Origin: Rachicladosporium sp. CCFEE 5018
Lineage: Eukaryota; Ascomycota; Dothideomycetes; Cladosporiales; Cladosporiaceae
Direction: 5' to 3'
Length of the DNA: 64,000 nucleotides
Assembly: GCA_002077045.2 (NCBI GenBank)
Contig: KZ111147.1
Coordinates: 1,557,635 to 1,621,634, forward strand
The notes beneath the pieces were generated by a model. The model was not told the DNA's origin, made no database searches, and worked only from the letters and a program-made list of their open reading frames with translations. The position numbers and the translations under genes were made by a program. Below are positions 21,901 to 33,700 of this stretch, piece after piece; the first letter of the stretch is position 1, and each line of letters begins with the position of its first letter.

Positions 21901-22828
21901 GCTGGACGAGCTCTAGAAGGATATGCATGGAACATATGGCGTTTAGTGCAAGCGCGGCGCTGGGCGCAATGGTCTACTAGGACTCTACTTTGACTTGAGC
22001 AAGGCGTTGGGAGCCTACGAGCTCGGGGCCGCTTGCTGAATGGCATGCTTCATGTACCAACTACCGCTTGGAACTTCACACTACTCTCCAGATCATTTGT
22101 ATCAAATGTGGGTAATGATACACATTGTTTTCGAAGTCGCCTGATGAGGCATTGACGGTCTAACACCCGGCGAGCTTCGCGACAGCGAAACGACCACGAC
22201 GACAAATGTCCAGAAGCCGGGTGTACTGCAAGATGAATCCTTCGAGATAGCAGTGTTTACGGCTGCTACGCAAGACCTTGTACTATGAACGACTCATGCT
22301 GCAGTTGTGCTCCACTTAGGCGACTTGCGAGACGACCAAGCAGTAGCCATAGCTATCTGATCGCATCAACTACTGCCCTCGGTACAAGTCCAGGACAGTC
22401 TGCTGGCTGGACGGGAGGAACTTAGTTTTCGCGGGCTGCACGCGATGGGAATGCTGTGAAGAATAGTGCACTACTGAAATTCAGCTACCGTAGCCGAAAG
22501 ATTCCAATTTCATCCGCGCTGCGTGATGATCCAGTACTTGATGAATTGGCCTCGAGTTTTGAGGAACCAGTCAATGCCGCAGGCTGGGCTGGAGGTCGGA
22601 GTCGAAGTTCGGCAGCCTTCACGTCATCGCGCGACCACTTACAAGCGTTGGATACTCACCACAAGTTATCGCATACCGCAAGACTTGCATGTGTCTTTCA
22701 ATAGATCTTATCTCTCAGCGTAGGTGATCTCACATCTTCTTCAGTCTCGAGCGTGCTTGCTGCAACAGAGCACTAAATGAAGTCTTGATGGGACGGACGC
22801 GACCCATCAATCGCGTCTTACTGGAACG
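21901..22828. other. Intergenic after AAAP transporter with haplotype B-specific segment
   Basis: Homologous to 7092-7537 up to 22336. Then 22337-22828 (492 bp) has no match in contig 1. No gene recognised; the small ORFs here have no conserved partner. Confidence 0.5.
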
Positions 22829-23422
22829 ATGGCACCACACGAAGGCCCGTACACGCTGCTCAGGAAAGCAGCGAACCGACGCCTGCTCGATTCCCGTCAT
22901 GCGCTCATTACCACACCTCTCCGAGCCTACAAACAACTGCTCAACCCAAACTCGATCGACTCTACCCCACGGCCCATAGACTGGGAACTTGACTGGGCCA
23001 CTGCCCGCTGGCTTGCAACGCACATTCCTCTTGCCACCCTAGTAGTGACAAGCTGCAGCGTCGGCGTAGTCGCCATGGGTTACGGTTTTGCTTGGCTTCA
23101 TCACTCTGACGGCACTCTGCAAAGACAAACCCCGTCCCGGCTCAGTGTGCTCGCGTGGTCCGCCCTGGTCGCATTGCTCTACAGCAGTACAATTTACGTG
23201 ATGCTAAGCAGCGAGGCCGAGTCTGACATGGACATCGATGAAGTTCTCTGGCAGATGCTGGCAGGTCTCGCGGCGTTGACGAGTGCCATTGTTGCTGTAC
23301 TCTTTGGCGCAGTCATGTTTGTGGCAATGCGGAAGCTCGCAAGGGGCGTGTACCGTGATCTATACTGGCCCAGTGAGGAACCCGAGAAAGGCGAGCAGGA
23401 TGCACTGCTGCCGCAAACTTGA
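22829..23422 (+). CDS. Small multi-pass membrane protein, fast-diverging (haplotype B)
   Basis: A 197-aa ORF starting MAPHEGPYTLLRKAANR, the allele of 9695-10288. Three hydrophobic segments are retained. The block around MDIDE, WQMLAGLAALTSAIVAV and VYRDLYWPSEE is the best conserved, whereas the region after LITTPLRAY has changed greatly, including a compensated change of loop composition. In this haplotype the sequence immediately upstream of the ATG is unrelated to that in haplotype A, so the promoter must differ or the gene is a remnant. No family recognised. Confidence 0.5.
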   Translation: MAPHEGPYTLLRKAANRRLLDSRHALITTPLRAYKQLLNPNSIDSTPRPIDWELDWATARWLATHIPLATLVVTSCSVGVVAMGYGFAWLHHSDGTLQRQTPSRLSVLAWSALVALLYSSTIYVMLSSEAESDMDIDEVLWQMLAGLAALTSAIVAVLFGAVMFVAMRKLARGVYRDLYWPSEEPEKGEQDALLPQT

Positions 23423-24723
23423 AATCGATCGCATCGATGACATCTGCTGCTTCGCGATGTCACCGGATAGACGATCAGTGTTCTCCTGCCTAGACTAGGT
23501 CGATGTAGTTGCTACGCTTCAGCGACTCGACGTCTGGCTTCAGATCACGCAACCGTACTTCGAGATCTGAAATCCCGCGTGTGCCTGAAATGGTCACAGA
23601 CTAGTCTCGCGTCATTGACGGGTCCCAAATATCTGACTATGTTCGCTATGCAGATGTCAGGACTCGCACGAGCTCGAGATGTCAAATTAGTGAAGATGTC
23701 ACCTCTTCGCTTCATCTCACGTGCCCGTCGACGGAGGCCGACGCACGGAGAAAGCGGGCAGCCTACCACCAGTGGCATAAAGTTGAAGCCGGCTCGTGGA
23801 CTGCATCCGCGTCCTTTGGAGTCATTATCAGCTCGGTCTGTGGCGGTTCAGGCGAGTAACGCCGTTGCACCCTTAAGGTGTTGGGCAACATGCGGGTATA
23901 GCACGCAACGAATCATAGCGACGACGCATAGGCCCGCCTGATGATAGCACCGCTACACCATCCGCAGCCCCTGAGAGAGCGTAACAAGTTCTTGGCTTGA
24001 TGAAGTCTTTCCAGGTCGTTCAGTCAACCGTATGAAAGGGTACGCGTACAGTCGCTGCTACGGCCGCATGATGCTCTGTAGCACAAACATTTATGCCGGC
24101 TGATCCACTGCACCTGTGATTGACGCAGGTAGCTGAAGCAGGGTGCTGGTAGCGGTGTTCGTATCTAGGTGAGTCAAGACGCCGCCAACCCGGTCGGGAA
24201 GGTGGTGGGGAGCTCGTCAACAGCAGCTTCCAATATGTCCGTCCGTATGTGTCTGCTTCCCGTGGGGTGTTCGGGCGTCAGACTTGATCTCTCATTGAGA
24301 TTGCGACCTAGTACACAGCATATCGAGTGCACAGTAGGATCGCATACCCTGTCACACAGAGATCATGAGAACCGTCGCAAGCTCAACGGTAATGTGCAGT
24401 AGCGAGATTATGACTCCTCTGCTGGATGCAAAGAGTATGCTAATCGTCTACTCTTTGCGTGGAATTGAGTTCGGCTAGCTGCTGCTTGTCTCCCGCTAAG
24501 GCATTCGTCACTCTGCGTCTTCGATTGCTTTGAATGCCCTTCGTCACCCATTGCGCTCTGTACAGTCGCTCTTTTGCTTCCTTCTATTCAGCAATTCGTC
24601 GCCTTGGGAACATGTCGAAATCGCAGTAGCCTAAGATCAAGCTGCGACTCCACACGCCACTCGCATCACGCCTTTGGCTACACGACATCCTGCACGGACA
24701 TACATCGAACTTATCGAGGCCGT
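23423..24723. other. Intergenic upstream of ABCC transporter (haplotype B)
   Basis: The counterpart of 10289-11518. The first half is diverged and contains a 76-bp segment (23578-23653) absent from haplotype A; the last 550 bp are nearly identical. The tRNA-box-like sequence of haplotype A is degraded here (around 23915-23970). No gene called. Confidence 0.45.
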
Positions 24724-27700
24724 ATGGTGGCTATGTTCGCACACTGTTCTGGTCCAATCTGGCGCTCTGACGACTTTTCGCATTGCTTCCGACGCGACTA
24801 CTTGGAGACGTTATTTCCGCTTATCGCATGCGGGATCTCACTTTTGTACTTGACATATCTGGTCGTGCGATCATTGCAACGGTCACGGGGTAAAGAGGGC
24901 TACAGCTTGCTGAAGGATAGTCGCCTGAATGGCGACACCAATGGTCATCTTCGAGAGGATGATGAAGAGACAGAGAGTGACGATGAGGAAGACTACTTTG
25001 CGAGAAATGAGGAGTTAGCACTGCGGGCGACGAAGAGCCTGGGCGGCGTGTCCGTGACTACGATCGACAAGCCGAAAGGTCAGGTATGGATGCCGATAAT
25101 AGAAGAGTTCTGTGTGGTTGCAGTCCTCGCACTGGAGGTGGTTTCGCTTGTGGATGGATGGGACCACAAGGGTCGGATAGCGTCAATTGCGCAAGTGGCG
25201 ACATGGACATATCTGGTGGTGCTCACTTCGATGAGAGTGCTCATCTCTACATCGAGTAAGTACTCTTTCACTGGACTATGGTATCAGACCGCATTTCTGT
25301 ACGGGATCCAATGGCTTTGCAATGTGCTTGTTTTTCGATCAGCGATGGTGCATCCACGCTCGCAGAAAAGCGAAGCTCTCGTCAGCGCTGTCTTTGCGCT
25401 CAACACACTACTTGCACTGATCGCACTCACCTCGCGACGAGGCAACCGACTTGTGCAGCTCGACTACGAGGGCGAATTGGAGCCTTCCCGCGAGCCCCTA
25501 GCTAGCTACTTGTCAATCATGACGTTCAGCTGGGTCGATGCCGTAGTCTGGAAAGGCTACGTCAAGGCCTACGAGATGAAGGATGTATGGAATTTGGCTG
25601 CCAAGGACAAGGCATCTGCTGTGTTGTCAGACTACCGGCAAGTGAAGAAGACATCCGCTCTGGCATTCCATCTTCTCAAATACTTCAAGCGCGGCCTTAT
25701 CATCCAGGGATCCTGGGCTGTAATGTCTGGTCTCATTACATTCGTTCCAACTCTACTACTCAAGGCCATACTCGAGTACGTTGAGGACCCTACATCTGTG
25801 CCGCGCAACGCCGCTTGGTTCTACGTGATCTTGCTGTTCGTCTCGGGTGTGGCATTTGCACTCTCCGCGGGCCAGGCACTGTGGATTGGTCGCAAGATCT
25901 GTATTTTCGCCTGAGGGCCATCATCATTGGCGAGATTTACGCAAAGGCGCTGCGTCGAAGAACTGCAGCTTCTGCCGACAAGGTCCTCGGGCAGCAGCAG
26001 GCGGCAAAGCCTACCGAGGAGAAGGCCAAGCCTGGGCTGATGGACAAGATACTGTCGTTTGGCAGAAAGAAGAAGCAGGACGACTCGAAGAACGTGCCTA
26101 ATGCGGCTATTGAACCGGACGAGGGACAGGTCAGCTCTGGAGCGATCATTAATCTGATGGCCGTGGACTCCTTCAAGGTCGCTGAGATCAGTGCGTATCT
26201 GCACTTCCTCTGGGCCGAGACGCCGGTGCAATTCGTGCTCTGCATTGTTTTACTTTACCGGATCCTGGGGTATAGCAGTATTGTTGGCATCGGCATGATG
26301 GCACTTTTACTACCCGTCAACATGGTAATTGCCAAGGCATTCACAAGGACTCAGAAGCTGATCCTAGCGGCCACGGACGCACGTATACACACGACCAACG
26401 AGGTCTTGACCAACATTCGCATCATCAAGTACTTCGCTTGGGAGCAGCGATTCTTGGCCACTGTCGACGAGAAGCGAGTGACTGAGTTGCGACACCTGCG
26501 CAACAGGTACATTGTCTGGGCTATCGCTGCGACAGTCTGGGGTGGCGCACCTGTGCTCATCACACTGCTGACATTCCTGGTCTACACGCTCGTGGAGAAG
26601 AAAGACCTTATACCATCTGTGGCCTTCACTGCACTTTCACTGTTCAGTCTCTTGCGCATACCACTGGACCAACTGGCGGACATGGTCGCACATGTACAAG
26701 AAAGTAAGGTGTCAGTCGATCGAGTCGAGGAGTATCTTAATGAGCCAGAGACAGACAAGTATCGCCAATTGCAGTATGATGAGGTAGACGAAGAGGGTGC
26801 GCCCGTCATCGGATTCGACAACGGCACCTTCTCATGGGGTGTGGCTGAGTCAGACGACTTCAAGATGATGGATCTCGATCTCAGATTCAAGATCGGTCAG
26901 CTGAACGTAGTCATCGGGCCAACTGGAAGCGGCAAGACCTCGCTGTTGATGGCATTGCTAGGCGAGATGACTCTACTCGAAGGCACAGTCTACCTACCAG
27001 GCGGCAAGAGTCGCGAAGATATGAAGCCAGACCCGGAGACTGGACTTACCGAGAGCGTTGCATACTGCGCACAGCAAGCATGGCTTGTCAACGGCACGAT
27101 CAAGGAGAACATCATATTCGCCAGTCCGTGGGATGCGAGAAGGTACAAGAACGTTATTGTTGCGTGCTCTCTGGAGCGCGATCTTGAGATCCTGGACGGT
27201 GGTGATCAGACCATCGTAGGCGAGAAGGGAGTTACGCTGTCTGGTGGCCAAAAGCAGCGCATCAGCTTAGCTCGCGCGCTGTACTGCAGTGCCAGACACG
27301 TGCTCATGGACGATGTGCTGAGTGCCGTGGATTCGCATACCGCGAAGTGGATCTTCGACAAGGCACTCCTCGGTCCGCTAATGTACAACCGTACATGCAT
27401 CCTGGTCACGCACAACGCCGTTCTCTGTCTGCCGCAAGCATCTTTCGCCGTCGTCTTAGACAACGGGCGAGTCACAACGTCGGGTACTGCTCAAGAGGTC
27501 ATTTCCTCGGGTCTGCTTGCGGAAGACATGTCGAAGCTCGACTCGAAGGCGGGCACAAGGCTGAATTCAACAATGCCTTCGCGAGTGCCATCAATACACG
27601 GCGCGGACAAGACGGAGGATAAGCAGCCGAACGGACATACGTACGAGTTGGAAGAAGCTGATAGCCAGCCGCAGGGCGAATCGCTGACGAAAGTCATTAC

Positions 27701-29849
27701 CAAAGACATCCCTGGGATGAACAAGGTGTCGCAGAAGGACGAACAGGAGGAGAAGACTGTAACAGGTGCTGTCAAGTGGATCACCATCACCATGTACCTA
27801 CAGTCCATGGGCGGTTGGTTCTTCTGGACTGTCGCTGCGTCTGCGTTCGTCCTTCAGCAGCTCTCACAAGTCGCAACTAACGTGTGGATCCGTCAGTGGG
27901 CGAATGCTTACAATACCAAGGAGCAGAGCACGTCGGAGTTCAACGGTACTCCACTGACGCACATTCGAGGCGGCGTCAGTGGGTCGTACAACTGTGTGCG
28001 CACTGGCTCATGCATTCTGACCTGGCCAATGTCACCTACAGAGCAGGAGACAGTCTCTTCAAGCGACTCGGAAGTTGATGTGGTCTACTACCTCGGGGTA
28101 TACGCCGCACTCGGCTTCGGCTTCATGTTCCTCACCCTGTTCCGGGAGGGTATACTCTTCGCTGGCTCGCTCAACGCCTCTAAGCGCATTCATCGCAAGC
28201 TACTCGAGAAGGTCACGCACGCCAAATTCCGCTTCTTCGATGCTACACCGCTGGGCCAGATGATGAATCGCTTCTCCAAGGACATTGAAGTCGTCGACCA
28301 AGAGATCGCGCCTGTCGCCGTCGGGGTTATCATGTGCCTATTCTCGATCATCACCATCGTCGTGTTGATCTCTGTCATCCAGCCGGCCTTCCTCATTGCA
28401 GCGTTCTTCATCACGCTGATGTACGCAGCTATCGGCCGCTTTTACATCAGCTCTTCGCGAGACCTGAAGCGGCTTGAGTCCATCCAGAGAAGTCCACTGT
28501 ATCAGCAATTCGGCGAGACCATGTCTGGTATGACCACGATACGAGCATACGGTGACGAGCGTCGCTTCATTCGCGATAATCTTCAGCGCATCAACACGCA
28601 CAGTCGACCCTTCATCTATCTATGGGCTGCTAATCGATGGCTGGCACTTCGTGTCGATGTTGTCGGCGCGCTAGTGTCGTTCTCGACGGGTGCTTTCATC
28701 ATCACCGGCACCGGACGCATCGATGCTGGAGCTGCTGGACTAGCGATGACTTACGCAGTGACTTTTACGGAGAACGTACTGTGGTTCGTGCGCTTGTACG
28801 CAAGCAACGAGCAGAACATGAACGCCGTTGAGCGTGTCAAGGAGTATCTGGATGTGGATCAAGAAGCAGCGTCTATCGTGGCAGAGAATCGACCTGCAGC
28901 CAACTGGCCAAGCAAGGGTGCAGTCGAGTTCATCGGCTACAGCACAAGGTATCGGTCGGACTTCGACCCGGTCCTAAAACAGATCACTTTCCGTATCCTA
29001 TCGGGCGAGAAAGTGGGTGTAGTCGGCCGTACAGGCGCCGGCAAGAGCTCGCTTGCGTTGGCACTGTTCCGCGCGCTTGAAGCAGAGGAGGGCAAAATTT
29101 TGGTTGACGATGTCGACATTGGTCTGATCGGCCTACAGGATTTGCGAGAAAACATTGTCATGGTCCCACAAGATCCTACGCTCTTCACGGGCACGGTTCG
29201 CACAAACCTCGATCCTTTCGGCTTGTTCACCGATGAAGAGATCTTCACAGCCCTGCGAGGGGTGCAGCTTATCGGTGCGGCCTCAGCGACACCATCGAGA
29301 CCCTCGACACCAGTCAACACACTGCAGAGAGCCCTGCCCGCATCACCTGCATTCAAGTCCTCACCCTCGAAGCCCACTCTAGAAGTCCCGACGGACTCTC
29401 CACCAACACCCACTACCCCAACCTACGAAAATAAAAACATCTTTACCAACCTCTCCTCCCCGGTCACCGAGTCCGGCTCAAACCTATCTCAAGGCCAACG
29501 CCAACTCCTCTGCCTCGCTCGCGCACTTCTCAAGAACCCCAAAGTCCTGCTCATGGACGAAGCCACAGCCTCGATAGACTACGCAACGGACGCGAAGATC
29601 CAAGAGACGATCAGGGAGATCAAGAACACTACTATCACCATCGCACATCGGCTGCAGACGATTGTAGATTATGATAAGGTGCTTGTATTGGATAAGGGGG
29701 AGGTTGTGGAGTTTGGGGAGCCGATGGACTTGCTTGGGAGGGAGAAGGGGATTTTCAGGGGAATGTGTGAGATGACGGGGGATTTCGAGGTGTTGGAACG
29801 GGAGGCCAGGAATGCTAGTGAGGGGAGGAAGCTAGCTGGTGCTTCTTAG
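24724..29849 (+). pseudogene. ABCC-type ABC transporter, full length but with a 2-nt frameshift (haplotype B)
   Basis: Covers an about 1707-aa Ybt1/Vmr1-like transporter if one frameshift is ignored. The frame from 24724 ends at a TGA at 25912-25914, because TTTT at about 25902-25907 has two bases more than the matching place in haplotype A (12696-12701). The rest is open to 29849. NBD1 has Walker A GPTGSGKTSLL (about residue 730), signature LSGGQKQR, and Walker B ending MDD rather than MDE. NBD2 has GRTGAGKSSLALALF (about 1430), LSQGQRQLL and LLMDEATASID. ABCC pumps of this group load conjugates and metals into vacuoles. The indel is in a short T run and may be a sequencing or consensus error, so the pseudogene label is provisional. 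Confidence 0.7.
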
Positions 29850-30302
29850 GTGATGGAAGTGTTCAGTCGCGGGTGGTGGATTTATAGTGAGCGTTTCGAT
29901 TTGCGCGCCTGGCGTTATGTGGTGGTGCATTGACAAGCTTGTGGAGCAAACAGAATTGAGTATAAAGAATGTAAAGAGTCGAGGCGACTCGCACTTGCGT
30001 AGCTTCACTTTCTGGCGCCTTATCCACCATTCACGAAACAATAGACGCCTTATCCGTCTCCCCTTTGAAACTGAGGGCACCACCTCGACCACCTCCAAGC
30101 GCCGTTCCCGGGCACATTGAAACCTTGTCCGCAGTAATACTTTGAACTACAACACGCGCTTCTACATCCGCCGACTGGTGAATGCAGGAGACGGTGGCTA
30201 GTCCTCTCTAATCTCCTTGACAAGCAACATGCGGCCGTAACCTGAGCCAGACGGTCACCAGTCGAGAACGTCTGCTGCCTTGCCCGCCACACGTTATTCG
30301 AC
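29850..30302. other. Intergenic, ABCC to NTA1 (haplotype B)
   Basis: 453 bp, nearly identical to 34149-34601. It holds the terminator of the ABC gene and the promoter of the amidase; no other gene seen. Confidence 0.5.
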
Positions 30303-30698
30303 ATGAAGATCGCCGTGCTGCAGCTCGACTCCAAGATCCGCGACCCAGAGCGTAACATCGCCACCGCAGACGCATTACTAGCTTCAAATCCGCCGCCTAA
30401 AGACCTTGACCTCCTCGTCCTGCCTGAGCTCGCGTTCACTGGCTATAACTTCCCGTCCGCTGAGGCCATAGCACCCTACCTTGAGCCGACAGCAGCAGGA
30501 CGAACGACGCAATGGGCCATCGCGACTGCGAAACGCCTAAGATGTCATGTTTCGGTCGGCTACCCAGAGATCTCGTCCGAGTCGACGACTCCTGAGCCAT
30601 CTACGACGCATCACAACTACAATACCACAGTCACGGTCTCTCCTACCGGCGAGATCATCTGCCACTACCGGAAGTCTTTCCTCTACTACACCGATGAG
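30303..30698 (+). CDS. NTA1: Protein N-terminal amidase, N-terminal part (haplotype B; cut by gap)
   Basis: 132 codons from MKIAVLQLDSKIRD to the contig end, matching 34602-34997 with very few differences (for example EST versus EWT). The glutamate of the nitrilase triad (LPELAFTG, E42) and the lysine (HYRKSF, K124) are present. The cysteine part is beyond the contig edge. A gene finder reading through the N run would fuse this fragment to the ABC transporter of contig 3; that fusion is an artefact. Confidence 0.85.
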
Positions 30699-30798
30699 NN
30701 NNNNNNNNNNNNNNNNNNNNNNNNNNNNNNNNNNNNNNNNNNNNNNNNNNNNNNNNNNNNNNNNNNNNNNNNNNNNNNNNNNNNNNNNNNNNNNNNNN
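30699..30798. other. Assembly gap (100 N) between contigs 2 and 3
   Basis: A placeholder of exactly 100 N. Left flank: NTA1 coding sequence. Right flank: middle of the ABC transporter, which lies upstream of NTA1 in the real gene order. The contigs therefore overlap in content rather than follow one another. Confidence 0.95.
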
Positions 30799-33700
30799 AC
30801 ATTGTCTGGGCTATCGCTGCGACAGTCTGGGGTGGCGCACCTGTGCTCATCACACTGCTGACATTCCTGGTCTACACGCTCGTGGAGAAGAAAGACCTTA
30901 TACCATCTGTGGCCTTCACTGCACTTTCACTGTTCAGTCTCTTGCGCATACCACTGGACCAACTGGCGGACATGGTCGCACATGTACAAGAAAGTAAGGT
31001 GTCAGTCGATCGAGTCGAGGAGTATCTTAATGAGCCAGAGACAGACAAGTATCGCCAATTGCAGTATGATGAGGTAGACGAAGAGGGTGCGCCCGTCATC
31101 GGATTCGACAACGGCACCTTCTCATGGGGTGTGGCTGAGTCAGACGACTTCAAGATGATGGATCTCGATCTCAGATTCAAGATCGGTCAGCTGAACGTAG
31201 TCATCGGGCCAACTGGAAGCGGCAAGACCTCGCTGTTGATGGCATTGCTAGGCGAGATGACTCTACTCGAAGGCACAGTCTACCTACCAGGCGGCAAGAG
31301 TCGCGAAGATATGAAGCCAGACCCGGAGACTGGACTTACCGAGAGCGTTGCATACTGCGCACAGCAAGCATGGCTTGTCAACGGCACGATCAAGGAGAAC
31401 ATCATATTCGCCAGTCCGTGGGATGCGAGAAGGTACAAGAACGTCATTGTTGCGTGCTCTCTGGAGCGCGATCTTGAGATTCTGGACGGCGGTGATCAGA
31501 CTATTGTAGGCGAGAAGGGAGTTACGCTGTCTGGTGGCCAAAAGCAGCGCATCAGCTTAGCTCGCGCGCTGTACTGCAGTGCCAGACACGTGCTCATGGA
31601 CGATGTGCTGAGTGCCGTGGATTCGCATACCGCGAATTGGATCTTCGACAAGGCACTCCTCGGTCCGCTAATGTACAACCGTACATGCATCCTGGTCACG
31701 CACAACGCCGTTCTCTGTCTGCCGCAAGCATCTTTCGCCGTCGTCTTAGACAACGGGCGAGTCACAACGTCGGGTACTGCTCAAGAGGTCATTTCCTCGG
31801 GTCTGCTTGCGGAAGACATGTCGAAGCTCGACTCGAAGGCGGGCACAAGGCTGAATTCAACAATGCCTTCGCGAGTGCCATCAATACACGGCGCGGACAA
31901 GACGGAGGATAAGCTGCCGAACGGACATACGTACGAGTTGGAAGAAGCTGATAGCCCGCCGCAGGGTGAATCGCTGACGAAAGTCATTACCAAAGACATC
32001 CCTGGGATGAACAAGGTGTCGCAGAAGGACGAACAGGAGGAAAAGACTGTAATAGGTGCTGTCAAGTGGATCACCATCACCATGTACCTACAGTCCATGG
32101 GCGGTTGGTTCTTCTGGACTGTCGCTGCGTCTGCATTCGTCCTTCAGCAGCTCTCACAAGTCGCAACTAACGTGTGGATCCGTCAGTGGGCGAATGCTTA
32201 CAATACCAAGGAGCAGAGCACGTCGGAGTTCAACGGTACTCCATTGACGCACATTCGAGGCGGCGTCAGTGGGTCGTACAATTGTGTGCGCACTGGCTCA
32301 TGCATCCTCACCTGGCCTATGTCATCTGCCGTGCCTTCGGACCAGGTTGCAGTTTCGTCAAGCGACTCGGAAGTCGATGTGGTCTACTATCTTGGAGTCT
32401 ACGCCGCGCTTGGGTTCGGCTTCATGTTCCTGACTCTCTTCCGAGAGGGCATACTCTTCGCTGGCTCACTCAACGCTTCCAAACGTATTCATCGCAAGTT
32501 ACTGGAGAAAGTCACGCACGCCAAGTTCCGCTTCTTCGATGCTACACCCCTGGGCCAGATGATGAATCGCTTCTCCAAGGATATCGAAGTAGTCGACCAA
32601 GAGATCGCGCCTGTCGCTGTTGGAGTCATCATGTGCCTTTTCTCGATTATCACCATCGTCGTGCTGATCTCTGTGATCCAGCCGGCTTTCCTCTTTGCAG
32701 CGTTCTTCATCACGCTGATGTACGCAGCTATCGGCCGCTTCTACATCAGCTCTTCGCGAGACTTGAAGCGGCTTGAGTCCATCCAGAGAAGTCCACTGTA
32801 TCAGCAATTCGGCGAGACGATGTCTGGTATGACCACTATACGAGCTTATGGAGACGAACGACGCTTCATTCGAGACAATTTGCAACGTATCAATACGCAC
32901 AGTCGACCCTTCATCTACCTATGGGCTGCTAACCGATGGCTGGCACTTCGGGTCGATGTTGTTGGCGCGCTGGTGTCGTTCTCAACAGGTGCTTTCATCA
33001 TCACCGGCACCGGACGCATCGATGCTGGAGCTGCTGGACTAGCGATGACTTACGCAGTGACCTTCACGGAGAACGTCCTGTGGTTCGTACGCTTGTACGC
33101 AAGCAACGAGCAGAATATGAACGCCGTTGAGCGTGTTAAGGAGTACCTGGATGTGGATCAAGAAGCAGCGTCTATCGTGGCAGAGAATCGACCTGCAGCA
33201 AACTGGCCAAGCAAGGGTGCAGTCGAGTTCATCGGCTACAGCACAAGGTATCGGTCGGACTTCGACCCGGTGCTAAAACAGATTACTTTCCGTATCCTGT
33301 CGGGCGAGAAGGTAGGTGTAGTTGGCCGTACAGGCGCCGGCAAGAGCTCGCTTGCGTTGGCACTGTTCCGCGCGCTTGAAGCAGAGGAGGGCAAGATTCT
33401 GGTTGACGATGTCGACATTGGTCTAATCGGCCTACAGGATCTGCGAGAGAACATTGTCATGGTCCCGCAAGATCCAACGCTGTTCACGGGCACGATTCGC
33501 ACAAATCTCGATCCTTTCGGCTTGTTCACCGACGAGGAGATCTTCACAGCCCTGCGAGGCGTACAGCTTATTGGTGCGGCCTCGGCGACACCATCGAGAC
33601 CCTCGACACCAGTCAATGCGCTGCAGAGAGCCCTTCCAGCGTCACCCGCATCGAAGTCTTCACCCTCGAAGCCGACTCTAGAAGTGCCCTCCGACTCCCC

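Larger units (their letters stand above)
26509..30698. repeat. Allelic or homeologous copy of 30799-34997
   Basis: The end of contig 2 and the start of contig 3 carry the same 4.2 kb (ABC transporter C-terminal part and NTA1 start). The net length difference is only 9 bp, from one three-codon indel. Confidence 0.9.
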
